Below, piece after piece: positions 8,519 to 17,985 of a stretch of DNA of 64,000 nucleotides. Below the pieces are notes generated by a model. The model searched no databases. It was given only the letters and a program-made list of their open reading frames with translations, and was not told where the DNA came from. Positions within the stretch are counted from its first letter, which is position 1; every line of letters begins with the position of its first letter. The DNA is from JAPHSX01 sp041554195. Lineage in GTDB: Bacteria; Pseudomonadota; Gammaproteobacteria; Thiohalomonadales; Thiohalomonadaceae. The stretch is taken from positions 124,001-188,000 of the forward strand of contig JBFFMJ010000005.1 in assembly GCA_041554195.1 (NCBI GenBank), written 5' to 3'. Made by a program: the position numbers and the translations under genes.

Positions 8519-9115
8519 CTACCAGTGATACCCCATGATTAATCCGGCATGGCCACCACCGCCGGAGTAGTCACCGGCGTCCAGTGCGACATCCGCGGCC
8601 GTGATGCGAATATCAAAGCCGATATTAAAGGCGTCAAGTTCCCACTTAATGCCACCGTTAATCCAGATACCGCTGCCCTTACCCTCATCATGTCTGAGCT
8701 GGCTGGAACCGATTTTCCAGTCAGTCTCCAACGAGACCAGCGCAAGGCCACCGCCAAAATAGGGGCGCATGTTGGTGTCGAGGTCAAAATAGTGGCGTAC
8801 CCCAAGGTCCAGCTCGCGTGTCTCCACCTCCTCCTCCACATAGACAAACCTCATCGGGACGAAATCATAGGCCCAGCCGGAAAACGTACCTCGTGATCGC
8901 ATCATATCGATGACGATATTGACCGGCCAGTCAGTGCGACCAAAGTCGAGCAAGATACCGACCTCACCGTGTGAAGTGGCAAGCCAGTCCCGATCATCCA
9001 GCCCCTTGGAACCCAGCAACAGGTTGACGTTGCCACTCCATTCACCTTCGGCATGAGCGGTGCTGTTAAATAACAGGGGAAGGGTCAGCAGCAGGGAAAG
9101 AAACAGTGCCCTCAT
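8519..9115 (-). CDS. Small outer-membrane beta-barrel protein
   Basis: 198 residues from the ATG at 9115, chosen over an in-frame TTG at 9127 because that TTGGAG is itself the ribosome-binding site. Signal peptide MRALFLSLLLTLPLLFNSTAHA. The mature part alternates aromatic and polar strands (VNLLLGSKGLDD, MRPYFGGGLALVSLETDWKIG, INGGIKWELDAFNIGFDIRITAADV) and ends GYHW, an aromatic C-terminus as expected for a BAM substrate. It resembles generic OmpW/OmpX-like barrels; I cannot name a family with certainty. Confidence 0.7.
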   Translation of the reverse strand: MRALFLSLLLTLPLLFNSTAHAEGEWSGNVNLLLGSKGLDDRDWLATSHGEVGILLDFGRTDWPVNIVIDMMRSRGTFSGWAYDFVPMRFVYVEEEVETRELDLGVRHYFDLDTNMRPYFGGGLALVSLETDWKIGSSQLRHDEGKGSGIWINGGIKWELDAFNIGFDIRITAADVALDAGDYSGGGGHAGLIMGYHW

Positions 9116-9196
9116 AACGTACTCCAAGAATGAATAGCGTAAATTCAGTGTAGTTAAAGAGATAGTTCACGGCAGGGCAATGGGCAAGCAACAGGC

Positions 9197-9221
9197 AAAA
9201 AAAAGGCGGCCAGGGGCCGCC
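9197..9221 (-). terminator. Intrinsic terminator of the lipoprotein gene
   Basis: On the minus strand, a GGCGGC / GCCGCC stem is followed by a run of eight T (the A-run at 9197-9204). It lies 23 nt after the lipoprotein stop. Confidence 0.8.
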
Positions 9222-9243
9222 GTCATGATATGCGTGTGCAGGG

Positions 9244-9645
9244 TTATTGGGGATTTTGATCGATCAGCCAGCCTTGCTCTGAGCGCACAAAGTAGACCCA
9301 CTCTTTTTTGTGCAGGGTATCGCCCTTTTTGAAATTACCATAGCTCAGGCCAAGCGCCGTAGCCGCCATGCCGGCGCTGAAGATGCTGCCGCTCTTTGCC
9401 TGTAGCCGTTCGGTCGCATCTTTAAGGTCGACCAGAAAGCGCAGGTCGTACTCCACCTCGGCTTCGTAACGATTGTCATCACGGGAGATCCCGTTGACCT
9501 TTTTGATATTGACCACCTCGAAGATGGCACTGCCGTGCTGCTGTAATAGTTGGGCTGTAACTTGCTGGGCGATCAGTTCATCGCTGGGCTTCATGCTGCA
9601 GGCGGTTAGTAGAACCGCTATTATTAAAACTGCAAATTTCTTCAT
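9244..9645 (-). CDS. Small lipoprotein of unknown function
   Basis: 133 residues. The N-terminus MKKFAVLIIAVLLTAC ends in a lipobox (LTAC, Cys16), followed by SMKPSDELI, so it should be lipidated. The body is a single domain (QVTAQLLQQHGSAIFEVVNIKKVNG..YEAEVEYDLRF..W) that reads like an NTF2-like or DUF-type fold, with a conserved-looking ending GWLIDQNPQ. The ribosome-binding site GGGAG lies before the ATG. No family is named. It is a single gene with its own terminator. Confidence 0.75.
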   Translation of the reverse strand: MKKFAVLIIAVLLTACSMKPSDELIAQQVTAQLLQQHGSAIFEVVNIKKVNGISRDDNRYEAEVEYDLRFLVDLKDATERLQAKSGSIFSAGMAATALGLSYGNFKKGDTLHKKEWVYFVRSEQGWLIDQNPQ

Positions 9646-9793
9646 CTCGCTCCCGCCTTAGTAATATGAGATTTTCGATTGTGGTTTGCGAATTTTAGCA
9701 TGTGCAGGCATGCAAGGTGCGCCCCCCTAGTAGCTGAGCCGAGCGTGTGAATATTGGCGCGAAGCAGGGGCCTGGTCGCCCCCCCCCTGTTGG

Positions 9794-11050
9794 TTAATGG
9801 AGTTGTTGCGGCGCGCTATTGCAGGCACTGTCGCGCAGCCAGCCGGTGACCGCCTCGTCGGAGAGGGGGCGACTGATGTGGTAGCCCTGGGCCATGTCGC
9901 AGCCGCTTGCCAGCAGGCGCTGCCAGCTGGCAAGGCTGTCGACGCCTTCGGCGACGACCTTCATCCCAAGCTGGTGCCCGAGGCGCGTAATACTATCGAC
10001 GAAGAGCATGTCGTGTTCGCCACGTCCCTCCTCCATGACGAAGGATTTGTCAATCTTGATGGTATTGACCGGTAGCTGTTTGAGCCGCTCCAGTGAGGAG
10101 TAACCGATACCGAAATCGTCGATGGCGACAGCGACGCCCAGTTCGCAGAGGCGCTGCAGGATCTCAACGCTACGCTGCTGATCAGCGAAAGCGGCCGTTT
10201 CGGTGATCTCAAGTTCGATAAATTCAGCCGGGATCTGCCACGCCTCCAGTAGCTGTGACAGGTAGGTAGGCAGTGAGGCATCTTCAAGGTCAAGACCTGA
10301 GAGGTTGACGGCGATGGGCACCAGCAGCCCCTGTTGTTGCCAGTGGCCACACTGGCGCAATACCGCATTGAGCACCCAGCGCGTAATGATCGGGATCAGG
10401 CCATTGCGTTCGGCCAGTGGAATAAAGAGCTCAGGTGAGAGCAGCCCCTTGTCGGCGTGATGCCAGCGTAACAGTGCCTCCAGCCCCCTTACCTCGCCAG
10501 TTCGTACATCAACCTTGGGTTGATAGAAAACCGTCAGTGCCTCACTGCGCAGGGCGTGGTGCAACTCGTTGTTAGAGACGAGCTCATTCAGTGCAAGGTG
10601 TTGAGCCCCGCCGCCGATATGGTTAACACCGGAACAGGTGTTGTCACTCATTCTCAGACGTTGCATCAGGCTGTCGCATTGGCGAATCGCGGTGTGGTAC
10701 TGCACCGCATTACTGAGGGGGAGCAGCAGGTTGTCGGCATGTTCTGCCAGCATCCGCTGTTCCTCGGCACTGAACGGTGTGCTACGCAGAAAGTAGAGTT
10801 CGCCCAGCTGCGCCATGGAATGGGTTACGCAGTTGCTGGCATGGTCTGCGGTGGGACGGGAGACTACCTCAAACAGGCCGAGCTCGGGGTGGCGAAAATG
10901 CATCTCAGTAAAGTCGACGCAAAGCGAGACCCAGTCGGCAAAGCCGTCGAGCAGGGGGCCGATCTCCAGCAGAGAATGAAGTCGAAGGGACGGCTCATCT
11001 ATCGTTATGAAAGACGCTATTAAAGGCTTTGTATCGATTTGATGCCCCAT
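9794..11050 (-). CDS. Cyclic di-GMP phosphodiesterase (EAL domain)
   Basis: 418 residues from the ATG at 11050, preceded by AAAGGAG; longer readings lack such a site. Residues about 1-150 are an unassigned sensory-looking domain (LLDGFADWVSLCVDFTEMHF..HSMAQLGELYFL). Residues about 170-410 are a complete EAL domain: LEALLRW, NLSG, EITET, DDFGIGYSS, IKIDKSF, VVAEGVDS and QGYHISRP, keeping the Glu/Asn/Glu/Asp-Asp/Lys/Glu/Gln catalytic set. It should hydrolyse c-di-GMP to pGpG. There is no GGDEF domain and no membrane segment. An HD-GYP protein lies about 19 kb away. Confidence 0.9.
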   Translation of the reverse strand: MGHQIDTKPLIASFITIDEPSLRLHSLLEIGPLLDGFADWVSLCVDFTEMHFRHPELGLFEVVSRPTADHASNCVTHSMAQLGELYFLRSTPFSAEEQRMLAEHADNLLLPLSNAVQYHTAIRQCDSLMQRLRMSDNTCSGVNHIGGGAQHLALNELVSNNELHHALRSEALTVFYQPKVDVRTGEVRGLEALLRWHHADKGLLSPELFIPLAERNGLIPIITRWVLNAVLRQCGHWQQQGLLVPIAVNLSGLDLEDASLPTYLSQLLEAWQIPAEFIELEITETAAFADQQRSVEILQRLCELGVAVAIDDFGIGYSSLERLKQLPVNTIKIDKSFVMEEGRGEHDMLFVDSITRLGHQLGMKVVAEGVDSLASWQRLLASGCDMAQGYHISRPLSDEAVTGWLRDSACNSAPQQLH

Positions 11051-11365
11051 TGCTCTTCTCCTTTCAATGTTGTTCTTAAGAGTAAAGCCAGTTTCGTACC
11101 AGTGATGAATTTCTATACATAACAGAAGGATACAATACATTGTTAATGTTAAATCACATATTGTCAAGCAATTGACGCATGCAAGTCATTGTTTCCTTAC
11201 AATTTTTAGGGGTGTGAGTCGGGCACCGCTCGAGGCTAAAAAACCATGCATCCAGTAGGTTACTTTATGCCCGTTTTGCTGCTCACTGCAGTGGTGCAGC
11301 ATCACTGCTCTAAGGTAAGCTACGGCCACTCAAAAAATAGACATATAGGAAAAACAATCGTGGCA

Positions 11366-11920
11366 ATGAAGAACAGCAGCACCGAATACGGTACCTTCTC
11401 CAAGGCTCTGCACTGGCTGATGGCCGCAATTATTCTGACGCTGATTGGTGTTGGGATCTACATGGCCGACCTGCCCAAGGAGAGCGCAGAGCAGAAACAG
11501 TACGCCTTCCAGTTCTATGGTCTGCACAAGTCCTTTGGCGTAGTGGTGCTAGTGCTGCTTATCGTACGCCTCGCCTGGATCCGCATCTCTCCCGCCCCGG
11601 CACTGCCCGCGGTGTTTGAGTCCAAGGAGAAGATGATGGTCAAGATGCTGCAGGGCTTTCTCTATATTCTGATGATTCTTGTACCCGTTAGCGGTTACCT
11701 GATGTCCAATGCCGGTGGGTTCCCGATTAACTTCTTCGGCCTTGGCGAGCTGCCAGCCCTTATCGGCAAGAGCAAGGAGATGGGCGGCATTGCACACGAA
11801 GCTCATGAGATCATGGGTCTGGCGATGCTGGTGCTAATCGTGCTGCATGCGGCCGGTGTGGTGAAGCATCGCCTTAAGGATAAGGGCGGCGAGAGCGATA
11901 TCCTCAAGAGGATGATGTAA
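11366..11920 (+). CDS. Cytochrome b561 family membrane protein
   Basis: 184 residues from the ATG at 11366; a GTG six bases upstream, better spaced from AGGA, is an equal candidate. There are four transmembrane segments and paired histidines suited to two b-type hemes: ALHWLMA, LHKSFG, AHEAHEIMG and LIVLHAAGVVKH. The family (YodB/CybB-like) passes electrons from quinol to soluble acceptors or to superoxide. An mscS-type gene follows 21 nt downstream behind AAGGAGG, so the two are probably co-transcribed. Confidence 0.88.
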   Translation: MKNSSTEYGTFSKALHWLMAAIILTLIGVGIYMADLPKESAEQKQYAFQFYGLHKSFGVVVLVLLIVRLAWIRISPAPALPAVFESKEKMMVKMLQGFLYILMILVPVSGYLMSNAGGFPINFFGLGELPALIGKSKEMGGIAHEAHEIMGLAMLVLIVLHAAGVVKHRLKDKGGESDILKRMM

Positions 11921-11941
11921 TTACTCAAGGAGGTTAGTGCG

Positions 11942-13045
11942 GTGGAAGAAGTCTCGATAAGCCCGATGGAGCAACTCTCCAAGTTGCTGGAACCGTTGCT
12001 CGATTTTTTTGGTGAACACATGGCGGTGCGGGCCATTGCCGTGCTGTTGCTGGCATGGCTTGCCGCACTGGTCATCGACCGCATTATTATGCGTCTGTTA
12101 AAGCAGTTGAGTAGCCGCACCAGCAGTCGTCTAGATGACCAGATCCTGGCCTTCCTCAGCCAGCCCCTGTTTCAGAGTATTATGTTGCTGGGGCTGGCCG
12201 CGGCCATCACCATTCTCAAACCGGCAGAGCGGGTGGAGACTATCACCTTCTCGCTGATGCAGAGTTATGCGGTACTGTTGTGGTCACTGTTCCTGGCTCG
12301 TCTTGCCCGTTTGCTATTACGCAAGATGGCAGAGAGCCCGGTGCGTTTTGCCGTGGTGCGCAATCAGACCCTGCCGCTGTTTGAGAATATTGCACTGCTG
12401 TTGATCGTTGGCCTGGCGATCTACCTGCTGTTTACCGCCTGGCACATCGACATGACCGCCTGGCTCGCCTCGGCAGGTATTATCGGTATCGCCGTCGGTT
12501 TTGCCGCTAAGGACACGCTGGCCAACCTCTTCTCCGGAGTCTTCATCCTCGCCGACACCCCGTACAAGATCGGTGACTACATCGTGCTCGACAGTGGTGA
12601 GCGGGGTGAGGTGACACACATCGGAATTCGCAGTACCCGTATTCTCACCCGCGATGATGTCGAGGTGACCATTCCCAACAACATTATGGGTAACACCAAG
12701 ATCCTCAACGAGTCGGGTGGGCCGCATACCAAGTACCGTATTCGTATCAAGGTTGGAGTGGCCTACGGCTCTGACGTGGATGCGGTGCGCGCCCTGTTGA
12801 TGGAGGTCGCTGCCGCCGAGGTGGCAATTTGTGATGACCCGGAACCGCGGGTACGCTTTCGCAATTTTGGAAATTCCAGTCTCGATTTTGAACTGCTGGG
12901 CTGGATTGAAGAGCCCTCGCTACGCGGGCGTGTGATCGATGCGCTACTCACCGCGACTTATAAACGCTTTATGAGCGAGGGCATAGAGATCCCCTACAGC
13001 AAGCAGGATGTGTACATAAAGGAGATGCCGAAGTCATCAAAATAA
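11942..13045 (+). CDS. Small-conductance mechanosensitive channel, MscS family
   Basis: 367 residues with a GTG start and AAGGAGG eight bases before it. There are four to five N-terminal hydrophobic segments. The MscS pore helix and beta domain follow: AWLASAGIIGIAVGFAAKDT, LANLFSGVFILADTPYKIGDYI, then GEVTHIGIRSTRILTRDDVEVTIPNN. The soluble C-terminal alpha/beta domain ends in EGIEIPYSKQDVYI. It releases solutes on hypo-osmotic shock at the inner membrane. Length is between E. coli MscS (286) and the larger YbdG-like forms. Confidence 0.93.
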   Translation: MEEVSISPMEQLSKLLEPLLDFFGEHMAVRAIAVLLLAWLAALVIDRIIMRLLKQLSSRTSSRLDDQILAFLSQPLFQSIMLLGLAAAITILKPAERVETITFSLMQSYAVLLWSLFLARLARLLLRKMAESPVRFAVVRNQTLPLFENIALLLIVGLAIYLLFTAWHIDMTAWLASAGIIGIAVGFAAKDTLANLFSGVFILADTPYKIGDYIVLDSGERGEVTHIGIRSTRILTRDDVEVTIPNNIMGNTKILNESGGPHTKYRIRIKVGVAYGSDVDAVRALLMEVAAAEVAICDDPEPRVRFRNFGNSSLDFELLGWIEEPSLRGRVIDALLTATYKRFMSEGIEIPYSKQDVYIKEMPKSSK

Positions 13046-13078
13046 CGGCAAACGTTTAGCCGGAATGGCAGGGAATTA

Positions 13079-13893
13079 ATGAAGAAAAAAGGTGTAGCAT
13101 TCGGGGGAGTGATGTTTGTCCTGCTGCCAGTCATGCTTCAGGCGGGTCAACTCGATAGCTTTGAAGAAGAGGCGACGGAAGATAAGCGTCATCGCCGCTC
13201 TCAGTACGAGCAGCGTAGTTCGGCATATGAATCGGATCACGATGGCGATTGTTCTCATAACGATAACCGCGCAGGACTTCACATCTGTTACTGGATCTAA
13301 CCGGTTCTATATTTGACGGGATGATTGCAAGTGGCTCGGCTTTTAGTGCCTTACGCATGGAGGCGACAACCAAAACAGGGCGTCGCAATCCCTACCGGCG
13401 TAGCAAGGGGGAGCCGATGTTGCCTATTGTACGATTTGACCTGCAACATCAGACTACCGATAGCGGCCTCTATGCTAATGATGTACGGATGGAGTTTGGT
13501 TACGGTCCGCTGGGTGTACAGGGGCGCTATACCCGGTTTATTGAAGAGCTAGCACAGGACAGTTTGGACTACGCTCAGTTCCACGTTCTGCTACGCCTCT
13601 CTTATACACAGGGGATTGGATTGAATCTGGGGGCGGGTGTCGCGAGCCTTGATGGTAATGACTACACCACCGGATCCTCATTTACTGCACCGATGTTTTT
13701 ACACCTGACGCCCAATATCGGTTTTGAGTTTCGCCCCACCGTGTCGTTTTTTAATGGCAATGCCGTGACTGAAAGCGACAGTATGTTGATGCTGACACAT
13801 AACTCAACCTCCCTCAGCCTTGGTTATCGTTCACTTGAAAGTGCTAGCCAGCAGATCAGCGGGCCCTATATGGGACTATCATTGCGTTACTAG
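13079..13893 (+). pseudogene. Frameshifted secreted barrel-like protein (one gene in two frames)
   Basis: Frame A from the ATG at 13079 gives a signal peptide (MKKKGVAFGGVMFVLLPVMLQAG) and a charged His/Asp linker, then stops at 13300. Frame B, open from 13267 to 13893 (first ATG 13321), gives about 190 residues of beta-strand-rich sequence (GYGPLGVQGRYTRF, GIGLNLGAGVASLDG, ISGPYMGLSLRY) without any export signal. Joining them at about 13262-13272 would make one continuous secreted barrel-like protein. A one-base indel, real or from sequencing, is the simplest explanation. The family is not recognised. Confidence 0.6.
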
Positions 13894-13901
13894 GCTCGAG
13901 C

Positions 13902-15200
13902 TTATTGCGGTTTGACATGAAAGCGGCGATACCCCCAGATAAGCCCCGGTAGGGCCAGTAGCAGCAGGACGAGATCCAGATAGCGCAGGGTGAATTTTTC
14001 TGCCCAGCTGATGCGGCTCTCGGCGATGCCGTGGCCTGCCGCCTGCATTCGTTTTACCCAGCCATAACGTTCTTCATCCACCAGCACTTTATTCCATACG
14101 GTATCGTTAACGCGGCGGTGATCCGAGAGTAGCAACAGGGCGCCGGCATTCTGATGCATGATGATCGCCGCCTCGTTATTGGGGGCCTCGTGAATGGCGG
14201 CACCGTCCTGTCGGATCTCGACGAACAGGTGGTGCGAGGCGTAGAGGCTGGTGTTGAGTGGGCCGAAGGCTGCTGCGGGCACAAGAGTGCTGAGGCTATG
14301 CATCAGCATAAACAAAAGTCCCGCCACAGCTCCTCCCTTAAGGCTCTTGAGCAGACGCGTCGGCACGGCGTTAATGCGCATCGACCGCCATAGCAGGCCA
14401 CTACTAAGTAGCGCCAATGCGAGCGTAATGAACCAGTAACGCCACAACATGGTGCCCGGATTGAGGAGCAGCAGTGCTAGTGCCTTGTGGTCGGCGAGCA
14501 GGTAGCGCAGATAATGTAGATGAAAAAAACTCAGGGTGGCGATAATTACCAGCAGATAGCCGATCATCTCGATACTTTGTTGCACCCCTAAGGGGGTGAA
14601 CGGTCGAAGTTTTAATTGTTCCAGCAGGTTGTCGTGCTGTTGCCAGTGACAGCGGTAAAGGGCGATACGCTCGCGTTTTCCCTTGGGGGTGAATCCCCCC
14701 TTTTTATTTCGTTTAAACTGTGTCTTGTCCAGCCGCCGCGCCAGACGTCCGGAGATCAGAATCTCATCGGCCTCCGCCTCGTTGACGATGCGTGCCGCCA
14801 CATTCACCACATCACCATAGACATCGTTAGTCTCAACGATGGCCTCGCCCAGGTGCAGCCCGACGCGTACGTGAATAGAAAACTCGCGCTCCTCATCACG
14901 CACCTGTTGCAGCGCCTGTTGTATGGCGATAGCCGCATTGAGTGCATCCTCTGGCCGATTAAACATCGCCATTACCGCATCGCCAATGGTCTTGATTATC
15001 CTGCCGTGAAACTGACGCACGATGGGAAGCAGGATACGGTTGTGGCGGTCCACCATCAGACGTCCCTTGATGTTGCCGCGATTGCCCCAGTAGCGTGTAG
15101 ACGCTTCGATATCGGTAAAAAGTATCGTCACCTCACGTTGTGACTGGTGGATCTGGCTGGTGAGGCTTTTGATCAGTGTGGATTGTAGCTTGACGGGCAT
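13902..15200 (-). CDS. Membrane-bound class III adenylate cyclase with C-terminal SH3-like domain
   Basis: 432 residues. The N-terminal cyclase domain (about 20-190) has the metal-binding Asp in FTDIEASTRY and GDAVMAMF, the base-selecting Lys in IIKTIGDA and Asp in NDVYGDVVNVAARI, and the Asn/Arg transition-state pair in the same motif. This set predicts ATP as substrate. Then come about three hydrophobic segments (210-300), an SH3-like stretch (IRQDGAAIHEAPNNEAAIIM..VWNKVLVDEERYGWVKRM) and a final transmembrane helix with a basic tail. This order, cyclase first and SH3 last, is uncommon. It could transduce an envelope signal into cAMP. No effector gene is adjacent. Confidence 0.85.
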   Translation of the reverse strand: MPVKLQSTLIKSLTSQIHQSQREVTILFTDIEASTRYWGNRGNIKGRLMVDRHNRILLPIVRQFHGRIIKTIGDAVMAMFNRPEDALNAAIAIQQALQQVRDEEREFSIHVRVGLHLGEAIVETNDVYGDVVNVAARIVNEAEADEILISGRLARRLDKTQFKRNKKGGFTPKGKRERIALYRCHWQQHDNLLEQLKLRPFTPLGVQQSIEMIGYLLVIIATLSFFHLHYLRYLLADHKALALLLLNPGTMLWRYWFITLALALLSSGLLWRSMRINAVPTRLLKSLKGGAVAGLLFMLMHSLSTLVPAAAFGPLNTSLYASHHLFVEIRQDGAAIHEAPNNEAAIIMHQNAGALLLLSDHRRVNDTVWNKVLVDEERYGWVKRMQAAGHGIAESRISWAEKFTLRYLDLVLLLLALPGLIWGYRRFHVKPQ

Positions 15201-15420
15201 CGGCTTCCTCGTGGCCTCGGTATGGTGGTAGGGCTGAAGCTGGGCGTGCTGCTCTTAACCTTAACAGAGTTTCATATTGTGTGTGCTGCCGGGCGCTGTC
15301 ATGGAAAGTCATGCTCATTTCGCCTATAGTGGTTCGCCTGACAGCATAGTACATGGTGACGCTATCCCCCCCCCTTATCACGGTCGCGCCATTATTCATG
15401 CGCATGCAATGGAGAGATGA

Positions 15421-15864
15421 ATGATCTACGACCGTGCCGATTGGCACTATCAGGGTGACTACCCTAATGACCTTCCGCCGCAGAATGGTGGCACCCATAT
15501 CGGACTTTTTTTCGCCTGGTTGATCAATCACCAGATGGAGAGTGAGTCACTGGCGATGGCCTATTCCCCTGAACTCGATGCGATACGGGCGCGCCTGCTG
15601 ACGGGGCGTGAGTTTGTTGCCAGCCAGCGTAATGGTGAACTGACATCGTCTGATTTAAGTGACAGCGGTAATGACTTTGCGCGCGACTATTTCGGCTCTG
15701 ACCGTTATTTTCAGGACTACGCCGATACGCTGGTTGGGGCGTTGCCATCGCTCTATCATGTTGACGATAGCTGGGCTAATTATGATCTGATGGCGGCGTG
15801 TATCGATGCCCGTTATGCCGTGTGGCTAGAGGAGCACCGCTCCCCCTGGTGGCGGTTCTGGTAA
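15421..15864 (+). CDS. Conserved hypothetical cytoplasmic protein (DUF7832-like)
   Basis: 147 residues, preceded by GGAGAG. The start MIYDRADWHYQGDYP with GGTHIGLFFAWLINHQ looks like the family whose members begin with a YDxAxWH motif and a conserved THIGxxxAW; I believe this is DUF7832 but cannot confirm it. The function is unknown. It is rich in acidic residues and aromatic residues, with no signal peptide or membrane helix. It is a single gene converging on cbbO. Confidence 0.65.
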   Translation: MIYDRADWHYQGDYPNDLPPQNGGTHIGLFFAWLINHQMESESLAMAYSPELDAIRARLLTGREFVASQRNGELTSSDLSDSGNDFARDYFGSDRYFQDYADTLVGALPSLYHVDDSWANYDLMAACIDARYAVWLEEHRSPWWRFW

Positions 15865-15875
15865 GGCCGCTAGTT

Positions 15876-17978
15876 TTAGCGCGTTATTTTTCGGTAAATA
15901 TCGGCCACCTTTTGCGGTAACTCCTCCACCCGTTCCACCAGCGTATAGGCCGCCGCGCCATACATATGTGGCAGGTAGTCGCGGGCCGTCTCATCGATGG
16001 TGATGCAGTAGGGGTGGATGCCGCTGCGCCGTGCCTCGACGAGGGCACGGCGTGTATCTTCAATACCGTAATCCCCCTTATAGTCGGCGTAGTCGTCGGG
16101 CTTACCATCAGAGAGGGTGATCAGCAGTCGCGTCTTCGCCTCGCTCTCGTTGAGTATCTTGCTTAAATGACGGATCGGCGCACCCATGCGGGTATAGTCC
16201 TGTGCCTCTATGCCGCTGATGCGGGCGCGGGTCTCATCATCGTAGTGATCGGCAAAACGCTTAATGGTGTAGATCTCGCAACGTTTGCGACCGACGCCGG
16301 AAAAACCGTAAATGGCGTAGCGATCTCCCAGTGACTCCAGCGCCTCACAGAGTAATACTAGTGACTCCTTTTCCGCCTCGTTGATCCACCCCTTGGTGGA
16401 GCCGCTCATATCGACCATAAACAGTACTGCGATATTGCGATCCGAGCGGTGCATGCGGGTGAAGAGTCGCGATGACATTTCACGGCCATCCTTTGAGTCG
16501 GCCAGTGCCTCGACCAGCGCATCAAGATCCACCTCATCACCATCGGCCTGACGTTTAAGTAGTTTGTCCTCGTCGCGCATCGCCTCAAAACTGCGGCGTA
16601 GCTGTTTGATCAGGCTGTGATATTTGATGCGGGTGTTGTCGACGAAACTGTCGTGCATGGGCTGAATGTTTGTCTCGCGTACCGCACACCAGTTTTTGCG
16701 GTAGTGCTGTCGGCCGTGATCCCACTCATCGTAGAGAAAGGCCCCCTCCTCATGATAGGTGCCGAGCCACACCGCATCGGGGTCTTCTTCGATCTCGTTG
16801 AGCAGTTTGGGGTCATAGTCCCCGGCCCCGGCGGGCACCAGATAGTCGGGGGGCAGTTCACCGAAGTCGAGCAGGATGGAGCTGAGCAGCTGGCGCATAT
16901 TCTCCGGTGGGGTCAGCGGTTTACCGTCGAGCTGAATCTCGACCGTGAAACCCTCTGGCTGGGATTCGTCCTCTTTTTGTAGCTGTTCGGGTTGCGGTGC
17001 ACCTCCTTGCTTCGTCTCCTGATCATTGGCCGGTAACAGCTCATTCAGTGCCACCTTAAAGCGCGCCTTCTCCCGTTCGATGCGCTTGGCCATGGTTGCG
17101 GTCACTTGGCTGGCGTTCAGTGAGAATTGATAGGGCGGTGAGACCAGGGGAGTGAGGTGTGGGGTGTCGGCAAGCAGCGCCAGGGAGTCCGCGGCGCAAG
17201 CCTTTGGCTGAAAAAGTATTTGTGTGATCTCACGCCACGGTGACACTGTTTCGAGTGGCAGGGAGGCCTCCTTGAATTGCACCAGCTGTCGATAAAGTCC
17301 CGGCAGCTCTCTGGCAATGTGCTGTTCCAGTCGCAGCCGTTCGAAGCAGTTGAATAGCGCCAGCTCACTGGGCGTACATTGCTGCAGGTGGTCAAGGTCG
17401 AGGCGAAAACCGCCAAAGCGGGTCTGCGCCCACAGCAGCGCTATCATCACCTTATAAAGCTGGTAGTTTTTTTCACGGTCATCAAAGGTAAGTAGCACCG
17501 CCGGCAGGTAGAGTGTTTCGCTGTCACACCAAACGGCGTCATCACCTTCTGGCGCGGCTTCGATCTCAAGCTTGCGTCCCGAGAGACCGTGTACAAAGTG
17601 GCGCAGCACCGACTGGTGCTCCTCCAGTCGCACACCGAACGCCTTCTCGCGCCGGTAGTGGCGAAATTGCTCGACATCGCGCACCAGCGCCATCGCCGGT
17701 AATAGCCCAGAGCGGTCATAGGCGTCCATCGCATGCAGCGCCCAGGATTCGATGAGTGGCGCATCCAGTTGTTCCATCTGCACCAGCACACGGGTGGTGA
17801 ATTCATAGGCGAGCGGGATCTGGGTGGAGGCGATGCGGCGTGTCCAGTCGAGCATCAGGCGGCAGGAGTCCGTATCGCGCGCGAGCAGGCTGTCGGCCAG
17901 CGAGCTGGTATCGAAGAAGGTGTACTCCACCTCCAGCCACTCATCGAGCTGGGCGATAATCTCGCTTCTATTGGGCAT
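15876..17978 (-). CDS. cbbO: CbbO/NorD-type von Willebrand factor A protein (Rubisco activase partner)
   Basis: 700 residues. The C-terminal VWA domain has a full MIDAS: Asp523-x-Ser-x-Ser (DMSGS), Thr596 (DYTRMG) and Asp624 (SDGKPDD). The N-terminal 450 residues are the helical CbbO/NorD region. In Rubisco activases the VWA/MIDAS protein docks on Rubisco while the CbbQ hexamer supplies ATP-driven remodelling. The gene follows cbbQ with a 7-nt gap. The alternative is NorD, maturing nitric oxide reductase; no nor genes are in view, and the autotrophic sulfur-oxidiser context favours CbbO. Confidence 0.82.
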   Translation of the reverse strand: MPNRSEIIAQLDEWLEVEYTFFDTSSLADSLLARDTDSCRLMLDWTRRIASTQIPLAYEFTTRVLVQMEQLDAPLIESWALHAMDAYDRSGLLPAMALVRDVEQFRHYRREKAFGVRLEEHQSVLRHFVHGLSGRKLEIEAAPEGDDAVWCDSETLYLPAVLLTFDDREKNYQLYKVMIALLWAQTRFGGFRLDLDHLQQCTPSELALFNCFERLRLEQHIARELPGLYRQLVQFKEASLPLETVSPWREITQILFQPKACAADSLALLADTPHLTPLVSPPYQFSLNASQVTATMAKRIEREKARFKVALNELLPANDQETKQGGAPQPEQLQKEDESQPEGFTVEIQLDGKPLTPPENMRQLLSSILLDFGELPPDYLVPAGAGDYDPKLLNEIEEDPDAVWLGTYHEEGAFLYDEWDHGRQHYRKNWCAVRETNIQPMHDSFVDNTRIKYHSLIKQLRRSFEAMRDEDKLLKRQADGDEVDLDALVEALADSKDGREMSSRLFTRMHRSDRNIAVLFMVDMSGSTKGWINEAEKESLVLLCEALESLGDRYAIYGFSGVGRKRCEIYTIKRFADHYDDETRARISGIEAQDYTRMGAPIRHLSKILNESEAKTRLLITLSDGKPDDYADYKGDYGIEDTRRALVEARRSGIHPYCITIDETARDYLPHMYGAAAYTLVERVEELPQKVADIYRKITR

Positions 17979-17985
17979 GAGCTAC

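Noticed and set aside
8480..8520. AGCCAC/GTGGCT inverted pair between degQ and the barrel gene
   Set aside because: Only 6 bp with a long loop; too weak for a terminator call.
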